Source: Phialocephala subalpina
Taxonomy: Eukaryota > Ascomycota > Leotiomycetes > Helotiales > Mollisiaceae
Reading direction: 5' to 3'
DNA: 64,000 bases
Assembly (NCBI GenBank): GCA_900073065.1
Contig: FJOG01000029.1
Span: 507,210 to 571,209, forward strand
The notes under the pieces are model-generated. The model ran no database searches and was not told the DNA's origin. It was given only the letters and a program-made list of their open reading frames with translations. Below, piece after piece: positions 32,795 through 44,777 of the stretch. Every line of letters begins with the position of its first letter. Within the stretch, counting starts at the first letter, position 1. A program made the translations under genes and the position numbers.

Positions 32795-35493
32795 CTACAT
32801 GTAGTTTCCAGAAATATCACCAGAATATCCATCTTCCCCACTTTCGTAGCGCTGCTCAATAAGTTTCCTTACGGTATTATGTCCATACCTTGACGCTAGT
32901 ATCAATGCTCTTTTATATTGCGCATTTCCAATTCCACGAAGTTCAACTCCAGCATTGAGGAGCAACTGTACCATGTCTAAACGCCCGTTCGCTGCAGCTC
33001 CCTCTAAAGCCGTTCTTCCATTTTCTTCAGCTGCTTGAAGTGCTGTGTGTCCATAAGCCACTGCTGCAGCATTAACATCCGCACTAGTAGCGAGGAGTAG
33101 TTGGACTAGCGCAATATTGCCTGTACTAGCAGCTGCTTGAAGTGCTGTGTGTCCATTAGTCAATGCAGCAGCATTAACATCTGCACCAGCAGCGAGGAGT
33201 AGCTGTACTAGCGCAATATTGCCTTTCGCAGCTGCTGTTTGAAGTACAGTACTTCCGTAAGTTGAAGCTGCAGTAGCGTTAATGTTTGCACCAATATCAA
33301 GGAGTAGTCGGACTAATGCAACATTGCCTTTCTCAACTGCCGCTTGAAGCGCAGTGCTTCCGCAATTTGAAGCTGCGGCAGCATTAATGTCCGCACCAGC
33401 AGTGATAAGTAGTCGGACTAGCGCAATATTGTTTTTTTCAACTGCCGCTTGAAGCGCAGTTTTCCCCCAAGAACCAACTGCTGTAGCATTAATGTTTGCA
33501 CCAGCAGTGAGGAGTAGTTGGATAAGCGCAATATCGCCTTTCTCAACAGCTTCCCGAAGTGCAGTTCCAACGCAACTAGAAGCTGCAGCAGCGTTAACGT
33601 CTGCCCCGGCATCAATAAGTAGCTGGACTAGCGTAATATTGCCTATTTTAACTGCTGCTTGGAGCGCAGTTCTTTCCCAAGCACCAACTGCTGCAGCATT
33701 GACATTTGCACCAGTAGCGAGGAGTAATTGGACTAGTCCAATACTGCCTGTCAGAACTGCTGCTTGAAGCGCAGTTCTTTTATAATCACCAACTGCTGCA
33801 TTAACGTCTGCCCCAGCATCAAGGAGTAATCGAACTAGCCCAATATTCCTTGACGCAGCTGCTTCTTTTGTGAATATGAGGAACGCAACACCGCCTGCCT
33901 CTATTGCCTCTTGAAGTATGCTTCTTCCGTTCTTACTAGCCACTGCAGCATTAACGTCTGCCTTAGCAGCAAGGAGTAGCTGGACTAGCGTAATATCACC
34001 TGTCCCAACTGCTGCTTGAAGCGCCGTTTTCCCCCAATCAGAAGCTGCAGCAGCATTAACGTCTGCCCCAGCATCAATGAGTAGCTGGACTAGCGTAATA
34101 TCACCCGTCCTAGCTGCTGCTTGAAGCGCCGTTTCCCCCCTATCAGAAGCTGCAGCAGCATTGACGTCTGCCCCAGCAGCAAGGAGTAGTTGGACCAGCG
34201 TAATATTGTGTCGCCTAGTAGCTTTCTGAAGGATAGAGTCTCCTTTTACATTGCCTTCTTCATCTACTGCTTGAGCATTGACATTCGCACCGGCATGTAG
34301 AAAAGCTTGAGCTAACTCATGATTGCCCCTTTGAGCGACATAGTGAAGAGGTGTCATATACCCATTCCATATGTTTGGATCCGTTCCAGCTTCGAGAATC
34401 TCCTTGATAATCATAGTATTTTCAGCTTCTGCTGCAGATAGGAGAAGCTTTTCTACAAACGCATCAACTGTTGATGCCTTCACAGATAGCAGAGACTTAA
34501 GGAGTCGCCAACCGCTTGGGTGCTCAAGATATTCCATAATCTTGCCAAGCGTTTCCCAGAAAAAGTTGTTCGACTGCAAATATATTGCTAGACTGAGATA
34601 TGGAGCGTTTTCATCTAGCTTAATAAGCCTAGGAAAATTCTCAGGGTTTGCTAGAAATTCTCTATTGAGTTGCTTTGGGAGTATAGCGTGCAAATGAGAA
34701 TAGATATTTTGGACGGTAATAGTATCCTCAATAGGAGTTTCATCCGTAGCCCAAAAAGCCAAAACTGAGATTATCTTCTCTGTCACACTGGTTTTTGACT
34801 TTGTTAAGCCAAGGCTATTCGAACTTGATCGGACGATACCGCCTATAGGAGAGGCAAACAAATGTGCAGCAACAGCGGCTAGATCCGGGTAGAGGTCACC
34901 TAGCATAGTATTAGTAGCTATCTGAATAATTGAGATATAGTCGGTCTACCTGTAGACTCAATCCTGGCCTGGAGTTGAAACCAAGGTAGACTTCTTAAAA
35001 GATAGCTATCGCAAAAAGAGGGTAGCGGTGTACAAATGGAAAACCCCTCTGGTGTTTTCGGACTCGGTACTGCGAGAATTTAGTACTATAAACTGTCTTA
35101 AAAGTTGTGGAAAATACTACCTTGGCCATAAGTAGGGCGGTCGTGCCGCGAAATTTCCTTGCGAATCTTCTCCGTCGTGATCAAGGCACCGGCAATATAC
35201 ACAGCGCTCTCCTTGCCGTCTTGTTTTCGCTTTTTTATAATACGACCAACCGCCGCCCATTCTGATTGTTTCCGGTTCTTACGGAACTTCCAATTTTTGA
35301 ACTGGCGCTCATATTGCGCTTTGCTATTAATTAATTCAGTTATGTGACTCTTTTGAAAGCTTTGAGACTATGAATACCTTGCGTGGAACTTATGTTCCTT
35401 CTCCATAAACTGCATGACTTCGTCATACGTCTTGTTATACGTAAGAAATTGTGTCCGCAGTACATCCTTGTAGGGTTCCCAGCGATCTGCCAT
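32795..35493 (-). CDS. Clr5-domain ankyrin-repeat protein
   Basis: I join four exons: 35493-35378, 35323-35121, 35069-34950 and 34899-32795, giving 847 residues. All introns are 50-54 bp with good branch points (TACTAA, CTACTAAT). Exon 1 starts MADRWEPYKDVLRTQF and, joined to HASKAQYERQFKNWKFRKN, forms a complete Clr5 domain (about residues 3-53), the small DNA-binding-like domain of Neurospora CLR-5-type proteins. A linker and a helical region follow (ILPKQLNREF, then LAIYLQSNNFFWETLGKIM). From about residue 330 there are some 14 ankyrin repeats of 34-35 residues of the form TALQAA...GNIALVQLLLAAGADVNAAA. One repeat (around SILQEAIEAGGVAFLIF) is a disrupted hybrid and one is truncated. The role is unknown; repeat homogeneity suggests recent turnover. 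Confidence 0.88.
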
Positions 35494-35705
35494 GGCTTCT
35501 TTGATATTGATGGAGTTGGCGTGAGAAGAAAGAGTAAGAGCAAGGTGGAATGAATCAGGAATGCTGAAGCTCACTTGTGAGTATTGAACGAGATCGTATT
35601 TAATCTAGATGTAAATATTTCGAGACGGGGCTGAGGAACGGGTAATGTCAAGCAAGAACTGCTGACAGGGTTGGCCCGTGCTCTAGACAAATTTCGGTGA
35701 CAATA

Positions 35706-36010
35706 GATTTTCATTGGTCCAAACCAAAACCCTCACAGGGACTACCCTACATTCGAGGCGCTGTCTCTCGCGGCCGATAACGCCAATTAGCCGGAGGAAA
35801 TAATTATTGATTGGTCCGTTCCAGAACCCTCACCATCATTTTCACCGAAGTGTGGCCAGCCTTCCTGGAGCCTGGCAGCCGACGACGCCAATCTTGAGGA
35901 AATAATTATTCTTGATCAGTTCCATAATCCTCAGTCACGTCTGACACAGCCCTTGTCTCCCACGGTATTCCGCTAAGCTACTTTGATTCGCTCTTTCCAA
36001 AATCGTCTTG
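35706..36010. repeat. About 102-bp imperfect tandem repeat
   Basis: Units at 35706-35807 and 35808-35909 share ATTGGTCC...ACCCTCAC, a central GC-rich part, CGACGCCAAT-like text and GGAAATAATTAT; a third, decayed unit starts at 35910. Further relatives (TTATTGGT...CCAAAATCTT) occur near 36287 and 36391. No gene is supported between 35494 and 36851. Confidence 0.7.
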
Positions 36011-36851
36011 AACATTTCATCTCCCATTCGCGCTGGCCGCGCTCATATCTCCGCCAGCCATACCTATTCCAACTATTAGATATGGCCCCCAGCAGTCTCG
36101 TCGCAGATCACGATTGCAGTGATTGTTGGTCTCTATGCACCGGTCATCCATCACCGGCTGGAACTCGATAGCTGCAATATCTCCATCAAAACCGGGAGCA
36201 ACTAGCACATCTCTCTTCAGCAGCTGTGAGGCTGGCTGTGCATCTGAAACACGCGGGACACTCGGGTTGCTCCACTTGCCGCGCCTTATTATTGGTCAAC
36301 TCCAAAATCTTAGAGGATTTGCGTCTATGGCACGGACTATATGTACCCTCGTGTTAGGAAGGGCAACAAGGTCTCTACACTGCAGCCTCGCATTATTGGT
36401 AGATGCCAAAATCTTGGGGCATTTATAGTTTGTATACAAGATTTATATCCCCACCGTCTGTCACGTCCTGTTCTGAGCTGCATCAGACCTTGGCAAGGCA
36501 TGGACTGATGTGGCCAAAAGTACGTTTGATGATTGGTGAATTCCTAATTCTGCATGCGTCGTCGTCCATCCTACACTCTTCTACTGAACAGCACATGGAT
36601 AGAGTTACCGCAGGGACCATGTTGTAGAGATTTTTTTTTACTTTTGTGGAGCGCACTGCCGCATAGTATATAATGGCACCAGTGAACCTCTTAACAATCG
36701 CATAGTCACTGCCCAATATACTCTCTACCTATATTTTACTCCTTCTCTGTACAGTGCCAGTCAGCAAGAGACCTAGAGCATTTTATCTTCTTTACCTCTG
36801 CATCTAAGTCCGGTGCAAGGCTTCATGCTTAGAAAGTCCCTCTAGGACAGC

Positions 36852-37670
36852 ATGTCGTACGCAAAGTACGACAGACAGTTCGGCGCCGCCAACCACCTTC
36901 CGAATTTTAGCAGCAATGATGCATTCGTTCGCTCTTGTGGCTTCGACAACTTCACACCAATCTTCGACACAGCCTCTGAACTGAACTGCCTGACAAGCAC
37001 TGTAATCCAAACTCCGGTCGCGAAAAACTGTGGTACATTGTGTGACTACGACTACGCGACGAATACCTTCCCATCCACACTCGGGGGTCAGCCTCTGTGT
37101 TCTGACCTCTTTACCAACGATCAGAGAAGAACCCGCAAGCTGTCCAACCTAACTATCGGGTTCAATAGACGCGCTGCCTGTCTATGCCAGGGTAGCGTCG
37201 CCGACAACTTTGTCTATACCGACCGTGGAGGCCAAGTCGCCTATAACGCAGATCACGGTTTCGAACACCTTAGCTATGAGGGCTACGCAGCGGGAAACAT
37301 ATGTTCGGGATTCGGAACCCAGAGTTCCCAAATCAGCGATGCTATGACAGGAGGTTTCGATAACTACATAGCTCTTCCCTACCTCGATGTCACCCTTGAT
37401 GATGTTCTTCTCGGGATAGGTGGGAGTAGTAACGGCGGAGCCGATGTAAATACGGATGCAAGACTTCGATGTAGACTCCCTGGCTGCAACAAGGTCTTTG
37501 GTCGTCTCTCTGATCTCGAGCGTCATTGGCAGAGCGTTCACCTAGGACTGCGTCATCACTGTCACGTGAGGGGGTGTCCTAACAATAAAGGCAAAGGGTA
37601 TTCTCGTCTTGATAAACTCAAAGACCATTTGCGTAAGGGGCATATGGAAGGAACACAGTACCTCGCATAG
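36852..37670 (+). CDS. Two-finger C2H2 zinc-finger protein
   Basis: An uninterrupted 272-residue frame. The first 200 residues are polar, with several cysteines and no recognised domain. The C-terminus has finger 1 at residues 207-230 (C-x4-C-x12-H-x4-H, core CNKVFGRLSDLERHW) and a finger 2 at 237-264 with a longer loop (C-x4-C-x16-H-x4-H, core GYSRLDKLKDHLRKGH). Paired fingers of this type near the C-terminus are common in fungal nuclear proteins of unknown role. CACGTG occurs within the finger 2 coding sequence. Single exon. A TATA-like TATATAATG lies near 36668. Confidence 0.75.
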   Translation: MSYAKYDRQFGAANHLPNFSSNDAFVRSCGFDNFTPIFDTASELNCLTSTVIQTPVAKNCGTLCDYDYATNTFPSTLGGQPLCSDLFTNDQRRTRKLSNLTIGFNRRAACLCQGSVADNFVYTDRGGQVAYNADHGFEHLSYEGYAAGNICSGFGTQSSQISDAMTGGFDNYIALPYLDVTLDDVLLGIGGSSNGGADVNTDARLRCRLPGCNKVFGRLSDLERHWQSVHLGLRHHCHVRGCPNNKGKGYSRLDKLKDHLRKGHMEGTQYLA

Positions 37671-38595
37671 ATTCACCGGATGTATCTCAGGTGAATGGCT
37701 TTGACCGGAACTAGCTCACCTTGACATAGTCGCTCGTTCTATAGTATCGGTTCTTCGCTTCCCTTATGGATCTCTGTTTTAGACATTAAAATCCAAATCC
37801 ATTGGAGATTGGGTATTCTTCCAAGAGGTGAAACGGGTCACCCTGGTCTACCTAAAATAGCTTAGTGAGGATGCCTTGCGAATTTCTTCCTAAAGTCACA
37901 ACATGCTTGTTCCATGGTGCACACATCCAACATTAATCTCAATACCGGTACACCTTCTAGGCACTTGTACTGAAACCTGCGCATCGAAACAAGGTAAAGT
38001 TACTATGCTCGCTTTCTTCGGGTGTTGGGATAAATATATAAGTTTTGAAAATGGCGCTTTTGCATGTTTATAGTATCTACAATAAATGTCTATTAAACTA
38101 TATTTTTATTTTAGAGTCATTAAGTCTTTGAATTGTCATTTATACATTATGTTTTCTCATGAACAGGACCAACTACTTAGTAGTGTTAAATCACCTCCAA
38201 TATACGTACTAGTAAGTGGGTATCTAAAATCGTTAGTCTCTATTACCCCTTGCAACTCATGAAGTCAATGAATCAATGAACCAAGTAATCGTTCCGCTGT
38301 AACTCTATCCCTAAGCTAACCGTATCATTCACAAACTTAGTGCCCAAAATACTCTTCGGCGCCACCCCATTCTCGACCCAATTCACTACTGCCGCCAAGA
38401 CATTAACGGAGCTATTGAATGCGATTCCATTGGCTGGTGATCCGCCCTATTGCCCGATAACCCAACCGCCGGGCCCAGCGCTGCAATGAAACATGCCTGG
38501 GACACAGAAGAAGCGATAGAAGTCATCGAGCTGGCACGAATGGTCATCTGTAACTTGCTCTCTTATGTAATTGATCCCCTCTTCGAATTCGACAG
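37671..38595. other. Intergenic, moderately AT-rich, nothing recognised
   Basis: There are no long frames, and splice-like signals are scattered. A partial coding-like stretch near 38340-38460 (containing ILFGATPFSTQF in one frame) was not traceable to a gene. Confidence 0.35.
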
Positions 38596-38599
38596 TTAG

Positions 38600-39732
38600 C
38601 TATATAGGTTCAAACAGCAGCGTTTGTAGATTTTCTTCACTGACACTCGTCAGTGTCATGTTCATAGTCTTTGCGCGCTTTGCCTCTATTTGCATCTTCT
38701 CCCCTCGACAATATAACCCCAACTTCATTCGCGTCTGATAGTCCGTAGTTAGGTGGAAAACATCTCTATCGATCCTTTTCACTTCCTCTTTCAGCTTCTT
38801 CAAAGCAATCTCCAAGGCAACACCTACAGTTCTGCGATTACACTTCACGCAATACGTCGCAATACTTGTCATAATACTCACAAGATCACTATTCGCAAGA
38901 ACGCCGGCCATTCCACTAAGGGCGAATTAAGGGATTTGATCAAAATCTTCCGTATGGCCGAAAGCTTGCATCAACTCCGCCAGCCAATGACCCGATCCGT
39001 CGAGAACCAGGTTTCTCTGGACGGTACGCTACTCACCTGGCTTCCGGTAAGCATTCTCGATAGTTTCTTTAGCAACCACGGGGGTAACAGCAGAATCAGA
39101 GGATCGGGAACTCAGCGAAAGTAGCATGGAAATCCCGAGCGATGCGCTAGCAATATCCGATCCACGAATATCCACAGTCGAACTATTGGCACGTAATGTA
39201 TCGGTGATCTTGTCAGACCCTTTGGTAAGTCGTGAACGCTTTGTAGAAGACTTCCGACACTTTCTCTTCTCCATAACTTGCATAGCCTTATATATGCGCC
39301 TCGTTGTATATGACCCAAAGCGATGAGATTGCCGCACTTTGACCACACGGTAGTCGGTGGAGGGTGGGGTGGACGGTGTGGGATGAGAGGCCTTATCGAC
39401 GGGTATCGAGTCTGAAGCTATATCGCCGTTACGTTCTATTTCTATCCGATGTACGTTCTCTAAAAGCTATTAGCTATCAATTCAATTGGAAGGTGAAAGC
39501 TGTGCTTTAGAACCGTCTTTAAAGATCTCAAAGATACTCTGTTTAAATGCGACATTCTCGACATCAAAAATTGGATATAATTCTAGAATCTCGCGAAACT
39601 TTTGCCGTACTAAGTCAGGAATTGAAGCTATACTCTCGGGGGCTCTAAAGTGTCTTGCGCTGTGGTGGGTGTCGCTGTGGATAAGGACGATGTAGCTTTC
39701 CCGAGACGCGTATTAAGTATTGGATCCAACAT
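38600..39732 (-). other. Unassigned coding-like region, possibly a decayed spliced gene
   Basis: Three coding-like segments line up on the minus strand. One (about 39690-39490) contains IPDLVRQKFREILELYPIFD and ENVAFKQSIFEIFKDGSKAQ. A second (about 39443-39035) is open after an intron-like end GCTAATAGCTTTTAG and closes at a good donor, CCAG|GTGAGT. A third (38911-38600) is Lys/Arg-rich and helical with SVSEENLQTLLFEPI at its end. The frames do not all connect without stops, and the ATG at 39732 is followed by a frame that closes early. I recognise no domain. Confidence 0.33.
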
Positions 39733-40221
39733 TAATGACACGTGACCTTTTAGTCTACTTATATAATAATGTTTTATAGGAGCAATATTAACGCAACTAT
39801 TCATTAATCAAATTAATGTCGTTCAAAGCCCACAAATGCGCTTTCTACAACCAACTAATCATATTAGTCCTTTCGTTTTTTGCGAAAAACTTATAATGAC
39901 ATCACGAGTTGGGGCACGGTAGCAGATATACAGACCATCTGCGTATATTGTGTCATAGTGCAAAGTCGGCACGTGCATGGCGGCATCAGAATTGTCGCCT
40001 TAAATGTGAGTCACTAATCAATGATGCGATCATGAATTGAGGCCTCACTGCTGCCCATCGCAACCATTTGTTCTACTTCCCCTTCCACCTTCTCTAGCGG
40101 CACGTCGTTAACCTTTTTTAATTATAGATTGGACTTTCGACCGAAACTTCGCACATTTTCGACGGTGTACACCTCCAGTAAGCCAAGATTCTCACTATTC
40201 TGCCTCTTGCCACGAACCGTG

Positions 40222-40624
40222 ATGTCCGCATCCGACGAAAACGACAGGCCAAGTATCCCTAAAGAGCCTGAAGGTCAACCGGTCAGCGAACATTTGAACA
40301 TCAAAGTAATCGACAACAACAATGAAGTCTTCTTTAAGATTAAGCGCACTACAATCCTCAAGAAATTAATAGATGCCTTCTGCGAGAGATATGGCAAAGC
40401 TACTAACTCAGTCCGCTTCTTGTTTAATGGTAGTCGTGTACGGCTTACCAATAGCCCCGACACGGTTAGTAGAGCTCTATTATAATAATTCTAGTCGGAA
40501 GTTCTTAGTTTAACGCAATCCCCTTTCGATACTACTCGGGTGACGGCATAGCTAATACCAACTTTAACAGCTCGATATATAGGACGGAGACACTCTTAAA
40601 GTCCACTAAGAGCAAATCGGCGGA
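40222..40624 (+). pseudogene. SUMO (Smt3-like) pseudogene with RIP-type mutations
   Basis: Exon 1 (40222-40464) encodes SEHLNIKVIDNNNEVFFKIK, then AFCERYGKATNSVRFLFNGSRV and SPDT, unmistakably SUMO. An intron of 106 bp (40465-40570, branch GCTAATAC, end AACAG) is still recognisable. Exon 2 (from 40571) should read LDMQDGDTLEVHQEQIGG. Instead the Met codon is ATA, the first Gln codon is TAG, and the second Gln codon (40607-40609) is TAA; D-G-D-T and the terminal di-glycine codons (40619-40624) are still legible. All three changes are C-to-T or G-to-A, and the DG in SUMO's FLFDG has become NG. It retains its intron, so it is a DNA-level duplicate rather than a retrocopy. It cannot make a conjugatable SUMO. 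Confidence 0.88.
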
Positions 40625-42179
40625 GCAAACTGAAGCAAGGCAGTAACGACGAAATACGCAGACGTCGTGAGAATAATTATGGGGCAGCCCAAAAGCAATC
40701 AATCATGCCTTCACGCCCTGTTAAAGACGACCCTAAAAATTAGAAGGTCAAAATCCCTGGCTAGAAATAAGTATACTTCCTTCACCACGAATCTCCGACT
40801 CCGATCCCCAATCCGTATATTGGTACTATAGCTCCGAAATATTAGAGTTGGAGGATCAGTGGCTCGGTGCGCAATGGTTGGCGGGAATTGTGAACAATAC
40901 CTGGGTTCTTAGTACGATGGCAGATAAGTCGAACTTCTTCTCAAAGTAGTTTTATGGCAACTCTTTCCTCGTCGGAATATAATCAACGGCCCTGACCCCG
41001 GACTGAACTGCCTTTGTAAGTTGCAGCTCAGGCCAGTTCGTCCATCTTTCCCTAGTCGTGGTCTCTTAGTTTGTGTTCCGTCAGGTTGGCCTGCCAGCAT
41101 CCTCTTCTTCAATTTGTTCGTGGGCTCGCTGTCAGCAATCAGGCGTGATTGCGTATCGGTTGATCGATCGCTAGACTCAGGCGTCCGAGAGAACCCTTTG
41201 CAATTCCTTGGGTTAGCTGGACTAGTGAGGAAGACGAGTGTAAGTCCTAGAGAGTTCTGGTCTTGGCTATTCGCAAAATTATGCCTTTAGAGCCGCTTAT
41301 TCGTGCGGCTTCTTTAGAGGAACTTTACCGATCGCTTGACTATACAAGAAGGGGTTTCTTGGAAGAGACTTTCTGTTAGTAGTACTAGCACAACCTCAGC
41401 ATACAATAGAGATAATACAAAATATTATTCACTTGCCTGATTTGTGGTCTTCTCATATCCCAATCAAACTGTCTCAATATAAATCGCTGGGCTATACGCT
41501 TAATATCACGTTTGTAGGGAATGCCCTAATCACGGCCGGGAGAGCAAAGCTCAGGACTTCACCCAGAGTCCAGTCGTTGAGAAAGATGGGGACGGCAACC
41601 TCGTGATTGTCAAACAAGGCATAGTGAGGGGGTATTAGTTTGAGACGTATTTGAAGGCCTGTTTTTAGGATATATCGAAAGCCGTCATCGCATACTATTA
41701 TGATAATACCACAAAGGTAACAGTAGCAGGAAGAACACCGGTACGATTTGAATCGCCTCTCCAAATACCCACCAGCCATCTAAAGAGCCGGGCCAGCCTT
41801 GATCACATCTTCTGTGGCCTCAGACTGGTACTTCTTGAAATTTTCAATAAAAAGACCGCCAAGCTTCGTTACCCCATTACCGACTTCGGCGCTAAGTGCG
41901 GGGTCGACGTAATCTTCAGATGATAACCTATCGACAGCAATCGCACTCCTGCTTCTCAAAGCAGCTGCAGGCTAGAAAATTCACGAATGCATAGCCTTCA
42001 GTACCAAGTCGAGCGCCCTCGAATCTGACCTCCAACCGCTTCCTTACTTCGCCACTTCATAGACGTACTTGTCCATTTCAGCCGCATGTCCAGCTCCCAC
42101 TTTCCTGCAGCATTCTGAAGATCACTTCTCTTGGATCATTTGTGCGTCTCCACTCTAGGCAAGGGCTTAATATTAAGTC
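40625..42179. other. Unassigned degenerate region
   Basis: Several short frames (plus 41021-41290; minus 40909-41112 with KKRMLAGQPDGTQTKRPRLG; minus 41492-41779) show no recognised domain. The region next to the SUMO copy may be old repeat DNA. Nothing is called. Confidence 0.35.
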
Positions 42180-44146
42180 ATGAGCAGTCCGAAGTCCCTC
42201 TACCGATACCAGCCGCTGGGTGTAAATGAGATCCGACTTCTCACGTATAGCGTAGAATCACCTCAGCCTGTATGGCATTTCAAACATCAGAACCTCGACG
42301 ATGAGCCCGAATTCTACGCGGTCTCGTACACTTGGGGACAGAATGCGTCCATTCCTCGAGCCTTCGTCGATGTTGAAGATGGGATCATCGAGGTTGGAGA
42401 TAATTTGAACAACCTCCTCCACTCGCTCGACAGCTTCGATCGCAGTATTTCGATCTGGATTGACGCGATCTGCATCAATCAGTCAAATGACTCAGAGAAG
42501 ATGCATCAAGTCCCGCTGATGGGACGGATCTACTCTGATGCCTCGAAAGTCCTTATCTACCTTGGAGAGCCATACTCAGGAAACCCAGACACTGGTGCAC
42601 AACTCCCCAAAATCATCAAGGCTATGTCCAAGATGGAGACGGGAGGCGACCAGTCACACTTGCAATTCGGTAGGCCTTTGGCAACGGATTTGATTTTGAA
42701 CCAAATGAACATGTGCGACATTCTCACCAAAGAATGGTGGACTAGGCTGTGGACAATGCAGGAATACGTATTGGCCAGAAATCCCGTCTTCATCTATGGG
42801 AACTCCGTCATTAACGACTCAGACCTTGGCAATACATCGATCTCTACCAAGAATTGAACCTCGCAGAGGTTGAATCATTAATGGATCCACAACAATTTCG
42901 AACTACGACGCCGCAATTCAACGAGAGCTGGGACGTGATGTCCCTTCGCGAATATGATGGCCGAATAGCATTGCCAGAGTTGCAATTCCTACGCTCGAAC
43001 CTCTCAAGACCGTTGAGACCAGTACGAGGCGATAGCACTGCGCTCCCAAACACAGACTATGCTAGATCTACACTCCAAGTAGATTTATGTGTCCTGACCT
43101 CCACTTTCCATCGCCGAGCCACTGTCGCGGCCGACAAGATTCTGGGACTTTTCGGCATTCTGCAAGGCGACATTCTCAATACAGTACCTCTCGCGCCTGG
43201 AGTAAGTCAAATGGAGATCTATACGTCAGTTGGGAGATTCGTTCTCACTAACCCGACCGGATTCGGAAATCTGGCTTTGTTACACTGTATCGATACAGAA
43301 ATCGTTGATGAGGACCTTCCATCATGGGTACCAAATTTTCAGTCTCGACTTCGAGCCTCGCCTTTAAATCCGTTTAAACCTTCCACCCAGGCAATCTATA
43401 ATGCATCATCCAGTCCTGTAAGGTTCGGAACCACGTCTTTGGGTACCATCAGGCTCAGAGGCAGGATTGTCGATAGGATAGATGGAAATGTCGATTATGA
43501 CACTTACTCCTGGAACTACGTCTTCCCTCCAAACATTCAATACTCCTGTGCCGCACAGTTGGAGTTCGAGAAGTCTTGCCAGCAACTCTGTACCTCAATA
43601 GCAGAGCGTCATGAATCAAGCACGGGCCTCGAGTCTTCATATTACAGTACCCTTGTTGCCGGAGCCCGACTTCAAGGAACAAATCTCACTCGATGGTCCC
43701 CCAGTGGCAGCGCGTACAAAAAGTGGATGCGGCGAATGATAGCGCTAGCTGATCCCGACTACGATTTCTTGCACATGACCAGGAACCCGGGTGCGCAGTT
43801 TGATATCGACTCCTTGCGTCAAATTGGAAATAAAGCTTTGGAAGTTGGTGGTGAGGCTGAAGAGTTCCATCAACGATTTTATGATGTTTGTAAAGGGAGA
43901 TCTTTCTTCTCGGCTAATAGAGGCGAGCTTGGTATTGGTCCGAGTCGGGTGAAGAAAGGTGATTTGGTGGTGGTGTTTTGTGGGGCAAAGACACCTTTTG
44001 TTTTGCGAGAATGTGGGAGGGAGGGTGAGGAGGGACGGAGGTATCGGTTGATTGGGGAGGCATATGTGAATGGGATCATGGACAGGGAAGCCTTCGAACA
44101 AAATTCTAGCGGCAAAGATTACGGTTCTTGGATAGATTTAGCATGA
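42180..44146 (+). pseudogene. HET-domain protein gene with a single frameshift
   Basis: The first 220 codons carry the HET (heterokaryon incompatibility) signature: FYAVSYTWG, ISIWIDAICINQS, MGRIYSDASKVLIYLG and WWTRLWTMQEYVLAR. After SDLG near 42832 the frame must shift by one base to continue as QYIDLYQELNLAEVES; the downstream frame then runs open to TGA/TAG at 44146, ending in the usual GDLVVVFCGAKTPFVLR...YVNGIMDREAF. Total length would be about 655 residues, normal for the family. One missing base is the only lesion I see, so it is either a very young null allele or a sequence error. HET proteins trigger cell death on non-self fusion. Confidence 0.82.
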
Positions 44147-44777
44147 GTTGTATAAGCGTGCGTTCTTCGCTTCCGAACAGTTACGGACGAAATGTCCCAG
44201 CTTCACCCAGTGTGCAATCACATTCAAAGATGTTCACAACAATCACTATGGAGTGGCTGTCTGTTTGCCGGAGTTAGAGTGGATTTGGAATGTAGGGCCG
44301 TGGAGGATTCCTGGAAATTCGTTTTCACGCTTGCTGTTTGCTCGTCTCATTCTCCCTCTCAATTCCAGCCGTTTTAGTTTTGTCATTAAGTTTGTTTCTA
44401 GATTATGTTATTGTCACCTTTTACTGCAATCTTATCGCCGGCACTTTTAATCTCCTTTCTTAACCTTGCGTGGGCTTCTTCGAGCCAAAATAGGATGAGA
44501 TTGATATCTGGATTATGTAAGTGTTAGCAGAAAAGGATTATGGCCCATAAAGCCCCGGCAAGCTGGAAGATTGAAAGTTCTGCGTATTGTTCCATTTCTT
44601 TTGCCGGAACTATTCTACTATCCATTCCACATTAGAGTTTGTTTATATGCTCGTTGCTTAATCATGTTACTTTTTGCCTTCAAAATCGAACCTCACTTCG
44701 CCGTTTCCGATTTTCGTTGCAGTAGCAGCTTATACAAAGAATTGCATGCATTGAACTTATGATCTGATACGTGGTAA

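Noticed and set aside
40909..41112. Basic minus-strand ORF considered as a transposase piece
   Set aside because: No DDE, integrase or helix-turn-helix motif can be traced in any frame.
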